Notes under the pieces: model-generated | The model's database searches: none | What the model saw: the letters and a program-made list of their open reading frames with translations, nothing else | What the model was told of the DNA's origin: nothing | Shown: piece by piece, positions 38,285-48,461 of the stretch | Numbering within the stretch: position 1 is the stretch's first letter | How the letters are laid out: each line of letters starts with the position of its first letter | Program-made: the position numbers and the translations under genes | Assembly (NCBI RefSeq): GCF_010730575.1 | Contig: NZ_AP022614.1 | Location: 3,224,001 to 3,288,000, forward strand | DNA length: 64,000 nt | Source: Mycobacterium parmense | Lineage (GTDB): Bacteria > Actinomycetota > Actinomycetes > Mycobacteriales > Mycobacteriaceae | Reading direction: 5' to 3'

Positions 38285-39652
38285 TCACTGCCCCGCCTGT
38301 GGAAGCTGGTCGGCGGCGATTTCGCAGGGCGTCGAGTGCTCATCCGCCGGAGGTGCCGGCGGCGCCGCATCGGCCGCAGCCGCCGCGGGCGCGGGTTCGC
38401 CGCCCGCAGGCGGCGGCGAGGGCGTGACTTCGGCCGGCTCCGAAACGCCCTGCGGCGGCGCCGTACCCGTTGCCGGCATTGGCGCGTCGACCGGCGACGG
38501 CGCCTCCGCGGTACCGGCCGGGTCGGCCTCGTCGTCGGCCGGGTCGGCCTCGTCGTCGGCCGGGTCGGCCTCGTCGTCGGCGTGGAAGGGATCGTCGCCG
38601 AGGTCTTCGGTCGCCGATCCGACCAGGCCACTCATCGCGTCGACGATTCTGCCTGCCAGGCCGGCGAGACCGCCCAGGCTGCCGAGGCCGCCCAGGCCAC
38701 CGCCGAGATCTCCGGCTGGAAGGCTCGAGGCGTCCCCGAGCGCGGCGCCCCAGTCCGGAACGGGAGCTGCGGGCGCGGGAGCCGGCGCTGCCGACGCGGC
38801 GACGGGGGCCGCCGCTGCCGGAGCGGAAGCCGCGTCTACCGGCGCGGGCACAACCGCAGCGGGGGCGACAGCCGCGGGGGCGCCGGGCGCCGGTGCGACG
38901 GCCGCCGGTACTGGGGCGAGTGCCGGCGGCATTGACTGCGGGCCGGGCAGATAGCCCCCACCGAGGTCACCCGGAAATTCGAAGCAGGCCGTCGGTGCGG
39001 CGGCCATCCTGTCGATCACCATGTCGTACGACGTCGCGACGGCGTCGGCCGTCGAGCGCATCGTCGTCAGCCAGTCGATCACCACGTCCTCGCGCACGTA
39101 GGGCCCGACCTCCTGGCGGATGAGCTGTTCGGCGCTCGGCCTGTCGCCCGCCCCGCCGGTGACGGTCGCGGCGGCGGCCAGCCACGACTGCCGCTGCGCC
39201 ACGGTCCGATCGTCCACGGCGACGGCGGTCGCCACCTTGGAATCGACCAGATACCAGAGGTTGTCGCGCAGCGACTCACACCGCTGCGCCGCCGCACGCA
39301 ATTCGGTGGCCACGCCCGCCGCGACGTCACAGTGGCGCTGCACCAGCCGCACCGCCGAGTCGCCGCCGGGCCCCTGCCATGCCGCGGCGAGCTCGGCGGC
39401 TTGGGCGCGCTGCATCCGGAGGGCCTCCGTCACCGCCGCACCCGCAGCGCGCAGCGCCGCGCAGTCCTGGTCGAGCGCGTGCAGGTCGAGGCCGTCTTCG
39501 CCGTCGTACCAGTCTGGGACCTGGGACGGGTGCGAGGTCAGGTCGGGATGGCCGAAGCCCAGCGCGTGACACGCCTGCACGTAGGCCTGGGTGTGCTCGA
39601 CGGCCTCCCGCCCCTCGGCGAGGCGCGCCGCGACGTCCAACCGGTCGGCCAC
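38285..39652 (-). CDS. WXG-type helical domain protein with disordered acidic tail (Rv3439c-like)
   Basis: The 455-aa protein has an N-terminal helical domain (residues about 1-225). Within it AAELAAAWQGPGGDSAVRL carries a W-x-G turn (W92-Q-G94) like that between the helices of WXG100 proteins. Residues 230-455 are Ala/Pro/Gly-rich and include a threefold repeat of the heptad DDEADPA. GTG 39652 begins 2 bp after the stop of the 109-aa gene, so the two are coupled. The pair resembles ESX-secreted or ESX-associated partners, and ESX-4 is 3 kb away. Function is otherwise unknown; the WXG reading is inference. Confidence 0.75.
   Translation of the reverse strand: MADRLDVAARLAEGREAVEHTQAYVQACHALGFGHPDLTSHPSQVPDWYDGEDGLDLHALDQDCAALRAAGAAVTEALRMQRAQAAELAAAWQGPGGDSAVRLVQRHCDVAAGVATELRAAAQRCESLRDNLWYLVDSKVATAVAVDDRTVAQRQSWLAAAATVTGGAGDRPSAEQLIRQEVGPYVREDVVIDWLTTMRSTADAVATSYDMVIDRMAAAPTACFEFPGDLGGGYLPGPQSMPPALAPVPAAVAPAPGAPAAVAPAAVVPAPVDAASAPAAAAPVAASAAPAPAPAAPVPDWGAALGDASSLPAGDLGGGLGGLGSLGGLAGLAGRIVDAMSGLVGSATEDLGDDPFHADDEADPADDEADPADDEADPAGTAEAPSPVDAPMPATGTAPPQGVSEPAEVTPSPPPAGGEPAPAAAAADAAPPAPPADEHSTPCEIAADQLPQAGQ
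38521..38582. repeat. 21-bp tandem repeat coding for the DDEADPA heptad, three copies
   Basis: GGTCGGCCTCGTCGTCGGCC recurs with a period of 21 bp at 38521, 38542 and 38563. It keeps the reading frame and adds acidic heptads to the disordered tail of the 455-aa protein. The near identity of the units points to recent expansion. Confidence 0.9.
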
Positions 39653-39654
39653 GG

Positions 39655-39984
39655 TCAGGCGATCCGCGCGGCGGCAGAGAGTTCGGCGTCGGCGTAGCGG
39701 TCGGCGCAGGCCCGCAGCGCCGCCGCGATATCGACCGATGTGCGTGCCCACTGCGACAACTCGGCCCCCAGCCGGTGCAACTGGACCCGCAGCGCATCGC
39801 CGCGTGCGGCATACGCGCGGCCGGCACGGTCCCCCCCGAACGTGAGCGCGGCGAGGTGATCGGTGGCCGCGGCGTCGATGAGCTCGGCGGCGGCGCCGAA
39901 CTGGCCGGCGATCCGGCGCGTCGCCACGACGTCGATCTCCGTTCGCGCGACGGTGCTCTGTCGTACCCCTGTGTCGAATCTCAT
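39655..39984 (-). CDS. Small WXG100/EspC-like helical protein with YxxxE motif (Rv3440c-like)
   Basis: The protein is 109 aa. The first helix region is VVATRRIAGQFGAAAELIDAAATDHL. A central turn LTFGGDRAGRAYAARGDALRV resembles the EspC/DUF2580-type secreted proteins. The C-terminal helix holds Y97-A-D-A-E101, which fits the YxxxD/E type VII secretion signal. It precedes the 455-aa WXG-type gene by 2 bp, an arrangement typical of ESX substrate pairs. It follows glmM by 44 bp on the same strand and might be co-transcribed with it. No function is known. Confidence 0.78.
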   Translation of the reverse strand: MRFDTGVRQSTVARTEIDVVATRRIAGQFGAAAELIDAAATDHLAALTFGGDRAGRAYAARGDALRVQLHRLGAELSQWARTSVDIAAALRACADRYADAELSAAARIA

Positions 39985-40028
39985 GCCTTGTTCGACGGTC
40001 GGTACGGCGTCGGGGTTCCGGCGCGACG

Positions 40029-41378
40029 TCAGCGCGCGAGGCTCACCGCTTCGGCGACCCGGTTGGCGACCCGCTGCGCGACGCCTTCCTCGGGCGCCTC
40101 CACCATGACACGGATCATCGGTTCGGTGCCCGAGGGGCGCAACAGGATTCGGCCGGTGTCACCGAGCTCGGCCTCGGCCTCGCCGACCGCGCTCCGTACC
40201 GACGGCGCGGCGGCGGCGGTGGCCTTGTCGGCGACCTGAACGTTGATCAGCACCTGTGGCAGCGCCCGCATTGTCGAGGCGAGGTCGGCCAGCGACGAGC
40301 CCGTCTGCGCCATGCGCATCATCAGCCGCAGCCCGGTGACGATGCCGTCGCCGGTGGAACCCACGGCGGGCATCACGATGTGGCCGGACTGCTCCCCGCC
40401 CAGGCTGTAGTCGCCGGCCCGCAGCTCCTCGAGGACATAGCGGTCACCGACGCCGGTCGTGCGCACGGTGATGCCGGCCGAGCGCATCGCCAGGTGCAGT
40501 CCGAGGTTGCTCATGACCGTCGTCACCAGTGTGTCGGAGGCCAGTTCACCGGCCTCCTGCATCGCCAGGGCCAGCACCACCATGATCGCGTCGCCGTCCA
40601 CGAGCTGCCCGTGGGCATCGACGGCCAGGCACCGGTCGGCGTCGCCGTCGTGCGCCAGACCGAGGTCGGCGTGGTGGGCGATGACGGCCGACCGCAGCGA
40701 GTCCAGGTGCGTCGAGCCACAGCCGTCGTTGATGTTGAGCCCGTTGGGCTCGGCGTTGATCGCGATGACCTGCGCGCCGGCCGCGCGGTAGGCGCTGGGC
40801 GCCACCGACGACGCGGCGCCGTGCGCGCAGTCGACCACCACGGTCAGGCCGTCTAGCCGCACCGCGTTGACCTTGCTCAGATAACGCAGGTAACGCTCGG
40901 CGGCGTCCTCGGCGTCGAGGACGCGGCCGATGCCCGCGCCGACGGGCCGCAGCCCCGGGCCGGCGGCGACCAACTCCTCGATCTGGTCCTCGGTCTCGTC
41001 GTCGAGCTTGCGGCCGCCGGGACCGAAGATCTTGATGCCGTTGTCGGGCATCGGATTGTGCGACGCCGAGATCATCACGCCGAAGTCGGCGTCGTAAGCA
41101 CCGGTCAGGTAGGCGACCGCGGGCGTCGGCAGTACCCCGACCCGCAGGGCGTCCACGCCCTGACTGGCCAGCCCGGCGATGACCGCGGCCTCCAACATCT
41201 CGCCGCTGGCCCGCGGGTCGCGGCCGACGACGGTCACGCGCCGCGCGGGCGCCGCCGAGCCGCGGCCGGTGCCCGCCAGCCGCCGCGCTGCGGCTGCTCC
41301 CAGCGCCAGCGCCAGCTCGGCGGTCAGCTCGCGGTTGGCGATCCCCCGAACGCCGTCGGTGCCGAATAGTCGACCCAT
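40029..41378 (-). CDS. glmM: Phosphoglucosamine mutase GlmM
   Basis: It interconverts glucosamine 6-phosphate and 1-phosphate, the step after GlmS. The 449-aa protein starts [18 protein letters not shown]. The phosphoserine loop is [15 protein letters not shown] (near residue 105), the Mg-binding loop is [13 protein letters not shown], the sugar loop is [11 protein letters not shown] and the phosphate loop is [14 protein letters not shown]. All four signatures of the alpha-phosphohexomutase family are intact. It follows rplM-rpsI by 151 bp, the usual mycobacterial arrangement. Confidence 0.97.
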   Translation of the reverse strand: MGRLFGTDGVRGIANRELTAELALALGAAAARRLAGTGRGSAAPARRVTVVGRDPRASGEMLEAAVIAGLASQGVDALRVGVLPTPAVAYLTGAYDADFGVMISASHNPMPDNGIKIFGPGGRKLDDETEDQIEELVAAGPGLRPVGAGIGRVLDAEDAAERYLRYLSKVNAVRLDGLTVVVDCAHGAASSVAPSAYRAAGAQVIAINAEPNGLNINDGCGSTHLDSLRSAVIAHHADLGLAHDGDADRCLAVDAHGQLVDGDAIMVVLALAMQEAGELASDTLVTTVMSNLGLHLAMRSAGITVRTTGVGDRYVLEELRAGDYSLGGEQSGHIVMPAVGSTGDGIVTGLRLMMRMAQTGSSLADLASTMRALPQVLINVQVADKATAAAAPSVRSAVGEAEAELGDTGRILLRPSGTEPMIRVMVEAPEEGVAQRVANRVAEAVSLAR

Positions 41379-41529
41379 GCGGACAAACCTCTCACAGTTA
41401 GCGGTTCCGCACCTAACGTGCCCTTATCTTTCTGACCGAAACCGTGCGGATAAGTGCGCAGACACGCCGACAACGACGCACCTCGTGTTCGAACAAGATG
41501 CGCCGTTGCGGCCAGAAAGTGATCGCAGG

Positions 41530-42060
41530 TCAGCGCTTGCTGTACTGCGGCGCCTTGCGCGCCTTCTTCAGCCCGTACTTCTTGCGCTCGGTGGCGCGCG
41601 GGTCGCGGGTCAAAAAGCCCGCCTTCTTCAGCGCGGGCCGGTCCTCCGGCGCGGCCACGATCAGCGCCCGCGCGATGCCCAGGCGCAGCGCGCCGGCCTG
41701 GCCCGAGGGTCCGCCGCCGGAGAGCAGGGCGTAGATGTCGAAGCTCTCCGCCCGGTCGACCGTGACCAGCGGGGCCTTGATGAGCTGCTGGTGCACCTTG
41801 TTGGGGAAGTAGTCCTCGAGGCTGCGCCCATTGAGGCTGAACTTGCCGGTGCCGGGCACCAGGCGGACCCGCACGACGGCCTCCTTGCGGCGACCGACGG
41901 TCTGGATGGGCCGCTCGTAGACGAACGATTCGCCGGACGCGGCCGCCTCGGCGGCAGGCGCCTCGGGAGCCTCCGTGGCTTCGGTGACCTCCGTGACGTC
42001 GGCAGCCTCGGTGACGTCGGCGGCCTCGGTGACGTCGGTGGCTTCGGTTGTCTCGGTCAC
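41530..42060 (-). CDS. rpsI: 30S ribosomal protein S9 with acidic repeat extension
   Basis: The 176-aa protein ends in the conserved S9 tail ([19 protein letters not shown]) that reaches the P site. The core begins at [20 protein letters not shown]. The first 45 or so residues are an acidic Thr/Glu/Ala/Val extension containing TEAADV hexads, encoded by an 18-bp repeat at 41993-42046. The M. tuberculosis protein is about 151 aa, so the extension is longer here. It overlaps rplM by 4 bp. Confidence 0.97.
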   Translation of the reverse strand: MTETTEATDVTEAADVTEAADVTEVTEATEAPEAPAAEAAASGESFVYERPIQTVGRRKEAVVRVRLVPGTGKFSLNGRSLEDYFPNKVHQQLIKAPLVTVDRAESFDIYALLSGGGPSGQAGALRLGIARALIVAAPEDRPALKKAGFLTRDPRATERKKYGLKKARKAPQYSKR

Positions 42061-42500
42061 TGGGCCACCTGCTTGATCTCGTACCGCACCGGCTGCTGAG
42101 CCGTGTGGGGGTGCTCGGGGCCGGCGTAGACGCGCAGCTTGCGCTGGATCTGACGGCTGAGCTTGTTCTTGGGCAGCATGCCGACGATCGCCTTCTCCAC
42201 GACACGGTCGGGGTGCTTCTCCATCAGCTGGCCGATCGTGCGCCTGTGCAGGCCGCCGGGATACCCGGAGTGGCGGTAGGCCATCTTGTCCCGCAGTTTC
42301 TCGCCGCTGATGGCGACCTTGTCGGCGTTGATGACGATGACGAAGTCTCCGCCATCGACATTGGGGGCGAACGTCGGCTTGTGCTTACCGCGCAACAGGT
42401 TGGCTGCCGCGACGGCAAGGCGGCCAAGCACCACGTCCGTGGCGTCGATGACGTACCACGAGCGCGTGGTGTCACCCGCCTTGGGCGCATAGGTGGGCAC
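42057..42500 (-). CDS. rplM: 50S ribosomal protein L13
   Basis: The 147-aa protein matches family length: [27 protein letters not shown] at the start, [21 protein letters not shown] and AVYGMLP-like [14 protein letters not shown], and ending [14 protein letters not shown]. The start is GTG 42500; ATG candidates upstream would add low-complexity sequence. It is the first gene of rplM-rpsI-glmM. Confidence 0.97.
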   Translation of the reverse strand: MPTYAPKAGDTTRSWYVIDATDVVLGRLAVAAANLLRGKHKPTFAPNVDGGDFVIVINADKVAISGEKLRDKMAYRHSGYPGGLHRRTIGQLMEKHPDRVVEKAIVGMLPKNKLSRQIQRKLRVYAGPEHPHTAQQPVRYEIKQVAQ

Positions 42501-42661
42501 AGCGCTTACCTTCTTCTCTCGAGTGGATCCCGGTTTCACCGGGTGCCGGTCAGGCGTCAGGCGGTGGGGTTGATCTCGGCGACCGACGTTGACCCGAGGC
42601 CCCGGCGTACCGCACGCCAACGGAGCAGCTTACCGACCGCCATCCCCGCAGGTCAAAATCA

Positions 42662-42702
42662 CTGTGTGGTCCCGGCGGCTCTCCCCCGCCGGGACCACAC
42701 AG
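42662..42702 (-). terminator. Strong stem-loop between esxT and rplM
   Basis: The arms CTGTGTGGTCCCGGCGG (42662-42678) and CCGCCGGGACCACACAG (42686-42702) pair perfectly over 17 bp around a 7-base loop. It lies about 65 bp after the esxT stop on the minus strand, so it most likely ends ESX-4 operon transcription before the rplM promoter. Confidence 0.8.
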
Positions 42703-42768
42703 CGTCTATCAGGCGCGGCCCAGCCCGCGCGGCGTCTATCAGGCGCGGCCCAGCCCGCGCGGCGTCTA
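42702..42768. repeat. 30-bp direct repeat abutting the esxT stop codon
   Basis: GCGTCTATCAGGCGCGGCCC begins a 30-bp unit at 42702 and again at 42732. A third partial copy (GCGTCTA) starts at 42762 and contains the esxT stop at 42766-42768. The repeat appears to have arisen by duplicating the region around that stop codon. It fills the gap between esxT and the terminator. Confidence 0.85.
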
Positions 42769-43062
42769 GCGTCCCCACGCGCCCGCGGCGCGACGGTCGG
42801 CGTCCGCCACGTCCTGCGCCCCGTCGCGGACCGCGTTTCCCAGGTCGACGAGCATCTCGTTCAGCGCGGTTGCCGCCTGGTGCCACTTGCTCTGCTCGAC
42901 CTGATAAGCGGTCGCCGCCTCGCGGGTCCAGAGCTGCTGCAGCGGGGCGATCTGCGATCTCAGCTGGTCGAGGGCGGCATTGAACCGGGCAGCGGTCGCG
43001 TGGATCTCCTGGCGCACCGAGTGTTCGATCTCGCCGAAGTCATAGGACAACACCGGATCCAC
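42766..43062 (-). CDS. esxT: ESX-4 WXG100-family protein EsxT
   Basis: This 98-aa helical-hairpin protein, with EsxU, is the putative substrate pair of ESX-4. The central turn reads LQQLWTREAATAYQVEQ: the usual W-x-G is W-T-R, as I recall it also being in M. tuberculosis EsxT (Rv3444c). GTG 43062 is placed by GGGAGG six bases upstream. It is 12 bp after esxU and is the last gene of the locus before a strong hairpin. Confidence 0.93.
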   Translation of the reverse strand: MDPVLSYDFGEIEHSVRQEIHATAARFNAALDQLRSQIAPLQQLWTREAATAYQVEQSKWHQAATALNEMLVDLGNAVRDGAQDVADADRRAAGAWGR

Positions 43063-43074
43063 GGGTGGCCTCCC

Positions 43075-43392
43075 TCACAGGTCTCCGCCGGCGGCGGCGA
43101 TGCTGCCGGCATGGTTCTGGGCGGCGTCCTGCAGCGCGGCGGCGTTGTGCCGGATGGTCTCGGCGATGGCGTGGAGGACGCGGTACAGCCGCAGCGACTC
43201 GGCGTTCCAGCGGTCCACCACCTCTTTGAACCGCGCCGCGGCGAGCCCTCCCCAGACCGGTGCCGGCACGCAACCCATGCGTCCGATGAACGTCTGCAGC
43301 ATCGCCCGGATTTCTTCGTTGTGGGCATCGGTGCTGGCCGCGATGGACCGCATCAGGTCGAAGTCGGTGCTCAGGGTGTTCGGCGCTGCCAT
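43075..43392 (-). CDS. esxU: ESX-4 WXG100-family protein EsxU
   Basis: The 105-aa protein has the helix-turn-helix of WXG100 proteins with the W-G-G turn in [22 protein letters not shown]. It likely pairs with EsxT for export. The start ATG 43392 gives [16 protein letters not shown]; the much longer upstream frame overlaps the preceding gene and is not credible. It lies 53 bp after the Rv3446c-like gene. Confidence 0.93.
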   Translation of the reverse strand: MAAPNTLSTDFDLMRSIAASTDAHNEEIRAMLQTFIGRMGCVPAPVWGGLAAARFKEVVDRWNAESLRLYRVLHAIAETIRHNAAALQDAAQNHAGSIAAAGGDL

Positions 43393-43445
43393 ACCTAATC
43401 CGACCCCGGGGGGCCGTGTTCGGTTCCCTCGAATCTGCGGTCTCA

Positions 43446-44657
43446 TCAAATCGCGTGCGCGGATCGCACCGCCTGCTCGCAGACTGCGCGGATGGCGTCC
43501 TCGCCACCCGGCCGGCTCTGGCACCCGATGCTGATCCGCACGGGCCCGTCGAGCAGCACCGTCCACCGCACGTGGTGGCCGGTGCGGACTTCCCGATAGG
43601 TCACCCCGGACCGGCCGGCACTGACCCCGGTCGGGTTGAAATCGACGAACACCCCTGCGGGCTCGGCGTCGATCGCTCGTCGCAGCCGTTGTGCGCTGTC
43701 ACCCGGCGTCTCGCCCGAGACCGGCGATTGCGTGACGTGCAACGCGACCTCGGGGTCCGAGGGCGACGTGACCTGTACCCGCGCGGAACCGGGTCCCCCG
43801 GTCAGCCGTTGCGTGGGCCAGCCCGCGGGCACCACGACCGCGACGCGGCCTTCCACCAGGAACGTGGTCTGCGAGATCTCCGCCCGGGTCACGGGGATCG
43901 CGGCGTGCCGCTCCACGGTCGCGACGGCCGGCACCCCCGCCACCAGCGCCGCCGCAGCGGCCCCGAGCCCGGCGACCGCCCTGACGCGTCGCCGGCCTCC
44001 GGGTGGCGGCCGGGGCGCGGCGCTTGCCGCCGGCGGGCTCGACCGCGCGAGGCGGGGCAGCTGTACGTCGTCGACCTCGACGACCGTGCGCCCCGCGGCC
44101 CGCGCCGCGCCGGCGATCAACCTCGCAAGCGTGGCGGCCCCGTCGACGGCGCCCGGCGCGTCGATCAGCACGACTGCCGGCTCCATGCCGGCGATCGCGG
44201 CCAGGGCCTCGTCGCCCGCGAGTTGCGGGTCGGCGCGGCGGGGCAGCGCGATCTTCTCGGCGCCGGAGACCATCACCAGGCGCTCGGCGATCTCCACAAC
44301 CGCCGTCGTTCCGCAACCGGCACGGGAGGCCCGCAGCAGCAGCCACGACCGGGGGCGCGCCACCGCGTCACCGGTGACCGCGCCCATGGCCGCGGTCACC
44401 CTGTGCACCCGCGCCGACGACCACCACGACGGGTGCACGACGACCGCCCCGTCACACCCCGCACAAGCCACCGCGGCCAGCGCCGACCGCCACAGCGAAT
44501 CCACGGCCACCGGACGCTCGTCGACGAGGGCGAACTCGTCGTCCAGGCTGCCCAGCAGCGCGCGAATGACCTCAGTGTCCGCCACACACGCTGCGCCGCA
44601 ACATAATCGGCGTATCGTGGCCGGCCCGCACTCGATGATCGCGCGATGCCCGCTCAC
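43446..44657 (-). CDS. ESX-4-associated membrane protein (Rv3446c-like)
   Basis: The 403-aa type VII secretion-associated protein has an N-terminal domain (residues 1-215) with repeated ATPase-like or actin-like strands ([37 protein letters not shown]). A Pro/Ala linker follows, then one membrane helix ([21 protein letters not shown], near residue 240). An extracytoplasmic domain of about 150 residues completes it. GTG 44657 overlaps the eccC4 stop by 4 bp. This gene is conserved in ESX-4 loci; its role is not established. Confidence 0.88.
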   Translation of the reverse strand: MSGHRAIIECGPATIRRLCCGAACVADTEVIRALLGSLDDEFALVDERPVAVDSLWRSALAAVACAGCDGAVVVHPSWWSSARVHRVTAAMGAVTGDAVARPRSWLLLRASRAGCGTTAVVEIAERLVMVSGAEKIALPRRADPQLAGDEALAAIAGMEPAVVLIDAPGAVDGAATLARLIAGAARAAGRTVVEVDDVQLPRLARSSPPAASAAPRPPPGGRRRVRAVAGLGAAAAALVAGVPAVATVERHAAIPVTRAEISQTTFLVEGRVAVVVPAGWPTQRLTGGPGSARVQVTSPSDPEVALHVTQSPVSGETPGDSAQRLRRAIDAEPAGVFVDFNPTGVSAGRSGVTYREVRTGHHVRWTVLLDGPVRISIGCQSRPGGEDAIRAVCEQAVRSAHAI

Positions 44658-47600
44658 GGCGGGCTCCAGCCAACCTGGACGAGCTGGTCGTCGTCGCCGC
44701 GGGCCGCCAGGACGCCCCGGCCCGCCGGCATCCGGGACGGGCGCCCGGTCCCGAACGGCGCGCCGCCGTCCGGGCAGCCGCTCATCATCAGCGTCATGCA
44801 CCCGAGGTCGCGCAGGCCCGCCAGCAGCGGCTCGAACAGCGCACGCTCGGCGCCGGCGCTGCGCCGGGCGACAATGAGGTGCAACCCGAGATCCCTTGCA
44901 TACGGCAGGTATTCGAGGACACCGGCCAGTGGGCTGGCCGTCGGTGCGGTCGCCAGGTCGTAGTCGTCGACGACGAGGAAGACCTCCGGGCCCGACCACC
45001 AGGGCCCGGCCCGCAGCAGCTGCGCCTGCGAGGCGTCCGCGGGGGGCATGCGTTCCCGCAACACCTCCAGGAGCCGCGGCATCAACGCAGCCAATGCCGA
45101 CGGCGACATGGCATACCCGTCGAGGTGTTCGGACTCGATCGCCCCCAGCAGCGAACGCCGGAAGTCGACGATCACCAGCCGGGCCTGCCCGGGGGTTCGG
45201 GTGCGGACGACCTCGCGGCACAGGGTGCGCAGGGTGGCGGTCTTCCCGCACCGGTCCTCCCCGAAGACCAGCAGGTGCGAGTGCCGCGCGAAGTCGGCCG
45301 CCACGGGCCGGATTCGACGCTCCTCGAGGCCGAGCAACAGCTGCGCTCCCGAATCGTCACCGGCCTGGTCGACGACGGCGTCGTGGGCCACCAGCGCGGG
45401 CAGCAGCGGTATCCGCGGCGCCGACGATTCGCCCTGTGGGACAACGTCTCCGGGCAGGGCGATGACCATGTGCAGCCCCTCGCGGGACAGACCGCGCCCC
45501 GGCCTGTCATGGGGTACGTCGCGCGCCGCCTTGCGGCTCAGCTCCGAGTCGGCCGGGTCACCCAGCCGCAGCTCGATACGGGTGCCGGCCTGATCCTTCA
45601 GCGACGGCCGTATCTCGGCCCACCGCGACGCCGACAGCATCACGTGCACGCCGTACGAAAGACCCTCGGCCGCCAGGGCGGTGATCCGGTGCTCCAAATC
45701 CTCGAACTCGCGGCGCAGCGTCGCCCAGCCGTCGATCACCAGGAACACATCCCCGAAGGGATCGTCGCCGCACCCCGGGCGCCGGCGACGGTACTCGCCC
45801 ATCGATGCAATGCCGCGGCAACCGAACAAGGCCTCCCGCGAGCGGACGACGGACTCGCACTCGGCCACGATGCGCGCGGCGAGTCGTGGCTCGGCGCGGC
45901 CGGCGACCGCGCCGACGTGCGGCCACGGCCGCAGCGACGCCAGCGCCCCGCCGCCCAGGTCGAGGCAGTAGAACTGCACCCGGCGCGCGTCGTGAGTGGC
46001 CGCCAGCGCGGTGATCAGGCTGCGCAGCGCCGTCGACTTGCCCGATTGCGGCGCGCCGACAATCGCGACGTTGCCCGCGGCCCCGGACAGGTCCACCACC
46101 AGCGGTGTCCGGCGCTGTTCGAACGGCCGGTCGACGATCCCGATCGGCACCGTCAGGGCCGCTGCGGTCGCGCCGCCGCGCAACACGGCGTCCAAAGACG
46201 GCGCCTCGTCGAGCGGCGGCAGCCAGACCCTGTGGGCGGGCGGCCCGTACGCCGACAGCCGGTCGAGGATCGCACCCAGAACCGTCGGTGCCGCGGTGCC
46301 CGCGCGGGCGGCCGGGCGCGTCACCCGGCCGGCCGGGCGCGTGGTGAACGGACGCGCCAAAGCGGCCGCCGCCGTCGGTGTTCGGGACGGCGGTAAGCAG
46401 CGCGGCCCGGACGCGTACGCGGCCTGGAACCGGATCATCCCGCCGCCCCCGACCCGGAGCAGGCCGGCGCCGGGTGTGCTCGGCAGTTCGTAGGCGTCCT
46501 GCGATCCCAGGACCGCGCGTGATTCGGCAGCCGACATGGTTTTCAGGCAGATCCGGTAGGACAGGTGCGCCTCCAGGCCCCGCAACCGACCCTCGTCCAG
46601 CCGCTGACTGGCCAGCAGCAGGTGCACGCCCAGCGATCGGCCCAGCCTGCCGATCGCCGCGAACGTCTCGGCGAATTCCGGCTGCTGCGAGAGCAATTCG
46701 GAGAACTCGTCGACCACCACCAGCAACGTGGGCAGGGGGGCGAGCCCGGCGCAGTCCCGCCGCGCACGCTCATAGTCCGCGACGCTGCCACAGCCGGCCG
46801 CACGCAGCACCCGTTGGCGGCGATTCAGCTCGCCCGCGAGCGCCTCTCGCATCCTGGCCACCATTGGCGCCTCCTCGGCGAGGTTGGTGATGACGGCGGA
46901 CACGTGGGGAACGGCCGCGAACTCCAGAAATGTTGCGCCGCCCTTGAAGTCGACAAGCAGCAGGTTGAGCGCCTCCGGGGAATTGCGCGCCACCATACCC
47001 AGGGCGATGGTCCGCAGCAGCTCCGATTTGCCCGACCCGGTCGCCCCGACGCACAACCCGTGGGGCCCCATGCCCCCGGCGGCGGCCTCTTTGATGTCGA
47101 GCTCGACCGGGCCGCCGTCGGCGGTTCCGATGGGCACGGTCAGGCGTGCACCGTTGCGCCACAACCGGGCAGGGTCGAATTCGGCCACGTCCCCGACACC
47201 GGCCATCGCGGCCCAATCCGCCTTGGCGACGGACCCCGGCCGGTAACCGGCCAGCCGCCTCGCGCAGACCAGCGCGTCCTGCCGGCCCAGCCGGTCCGGG
47301 CGCGACAGTGCCTCGCGCGCACCGGAGGCTCGCACGATCACCGGGGCGCCGTCACCACCGGCGCCGACCCGCAGGACGGTCGCGCCGGCGGCCTCGAAGG
47401 CCTCGGCGCGCTCGCCGAGGTCGGCGACGACCACCGCGTGCGCGCCGTCGGCATGGCCGAGCGCCTCGAGCGCCTGCGCGGGGTTCCGGTACACCATCCG
47501 GGCGGCGCCCAGCGCATCGGCATCGGCGGCATGCCGGTTGTGCGGCAACCACTTCAGCCAGTCCCACTCGGCGTGGCGGTCGCCAACCGCGCCCACGATC

Positions 47601-48331
47601 GACAGCTGATCCGGAGGGTGCAGCACGGCCAGCTGGCAGATCAGCGCGCGCAGGACCCCCCGCACCGCCGACGTGTCACCGTCGATCGTCACGGTCGCGT
47701 GCGCCCGCAGGTCGATCGTGATCGGCGCGTCGATCGTCGAATACGTCCCCAGGAAACGTTGCAGCGCCTCGACGGTGACCGGATCACGGCGCCGGCCCTC
47801 CGGAAGGTCGGGGGCCACCAAACGGGTTGCGAGAGGGCGTGTTCCGAAGCCTATCCGTACGAGTCCGAAGTCATCGTCGCCCGCCCGCCTCTCCCACATT
47901 CGCGGGCCGCCGACCAGCGTCCACAGCGTGTCGGGATCCGGATGGCTCCAGCACAGTGACAATCGTTGCGCCGCAGCGGTTTCGATAACCTGCTCGCGCA
48001 ACCGGCTCAGGTAGGCCAGGTAGTCTGCCCGGTCGGTATCGACGCCCGCCCCGGACGCTCGCCCGCCTCCGGTGAAGGCCGCCGTCACCATCGAGACCAG
48101 CATCGTCACCGGGAACACCAGGAACATCGGGTTACGCGTCATGCCCGACCCGGACACGAACGCCACGGCCACGACGCCCAGGCTCACCACCGACATCGCG
48201 ATCGGCGCCAGCCGCATCAGCGTGCTCCGCCCGCCCGGCGAGGGCACCGCGGGCGGGGCGGTGACGGCGACGTCCGCGGTCGCGCACGCCGGCGGCCGGC
48301 GCCGCGGCGCGGGCGCGAAGACATTGGTCAC
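44654..48331 (-). CDS. eccC4: ESX-4 secretion ATPase EccC4
   Basis: The 1225-aa FtsK/SpoIIIE-type motor of the ESX-4 apparatus has two membrane helices near the N-terminus ([32 protein letters not shown]). Three ATPase domains follow, with P-loops GATGSGKSE (about residue 427), GAPQSGKST (about 757) and GEDRCGKTA (about 1022). Domain 1 has Walker [13 protein letters not shown] 48331 is chosen because GGGAGGA stands 6 bases upstream; a TTG at 48400 would lack such a site. It is divergent from eccD4 over 130 bp and overlaps the Rv3446c-like gene. Confidence 0.95.
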   Translation of the reverse strand: MTNVFAPAPRRRPPACATADVAVTAPPAVPSPGGRSTLMRLAPIAMSVVSLGVVAVAFVSGSGMTRNPMFLVFPVTMLVSMVTAAFTGGGRASGAGVDTDRADYLAYLSRLREQVIETAAAQRLSLCWSHPDPDTLWTLVGGPRMWERRAGDDDFGLVRIGFGTRPLATRLVAPDLPEGRRRDPVTVEALQRFLGTYSTIDAPITIDLRAHATVTIDGDTSAVRGVLRALICQLAVLHPPDQLSIVGAVGDRHAEWDWLKWLPHNRHAADADALGAARMVYRNPAQALEALGHADGAHAVVVADLGERAEAFEAAGATVLRVGAGGDGAPVIVRASGAREALSRPDRLGRQDALVCARRLAGYRPGSVAKADWAAMAGVGDVAEFDPARLWRNGARLTVPIGTADGGPVELDIKEAAAGGMGPHGLCVGATGSGKSELLRTIALGMVARNSPEALNLLLVDFKGGATFLEFAAVPHVSAVITNLAEEAPMVARMREALAGELNRRQRVLRAAGCGSVADYERARRDCAGLAPLPTLLVVVDEFSELLSQQPEFAETFAAIGRLGRSLGVHLLLASQRLDEGRLRGLEAHLSYRICLKTMSAAESRAVLGSQDAYELPSTPGAGLLRVGGGGMIRFQAAYASGPRCLPPSRTPTAAAALARPFTTRPAGRVTRPAARAGTAAPTVLGAILDRLSAYGPPAHRVWLPPLDEAPSLDAVLRGGATAAALTVPIGIVDRPFEQRRTPLVVDLSGAAGNVAIVGAPQSGKSTALRSLITALAATHDARRVQFYCLDLGGGALASLRPWPHVGAVAGRAEPRLAARIVAECESVVRSREALFGCRGIASMGEYRRRRPGCGDDPFGDVFLVIDGWATLRREFEDLEHRITALAAEGLSYGVHVMLSASRWAEIRPSLKDQAGTRIELRLGDPADSELSRKAARDVPHDRPGRGLSREGLHMVIALPGDVVPQGESSAPRIPLLPALVAHDAVVDQAGDDSGAQLLLGLEERRIRPVAADFARHSHLLVFGEDRCGKTATLRTLCREVVRTRTPGQARLVIVDFRRSLLGAIESEHLDGYAMSPSALAALMPRLLEVLRERMPPADASQAQLLRAGPWWSGPEVFLVVDDYDLATAPTASPLAGVLEYLPYARDLGLHLIVARRSAGAERALFEPLLAGLRDLGCMTLMMSGCPDGGAPFGTGRPSRMPAGRGVLAARGDDDQLVQVGWSPP

Positions 48332-48461
48332 CCTTGTTCCTCCCGACAGGTTGGCGACGCTAGGCAGCGCCGGACCCGGCGGCAACTCACCTGTGGACAA
48401 CCGGATATGGGCCCTGAGCGAAATGGCTACCGTGCGGTGATCCGACCGAAAGGGGTCCGCG

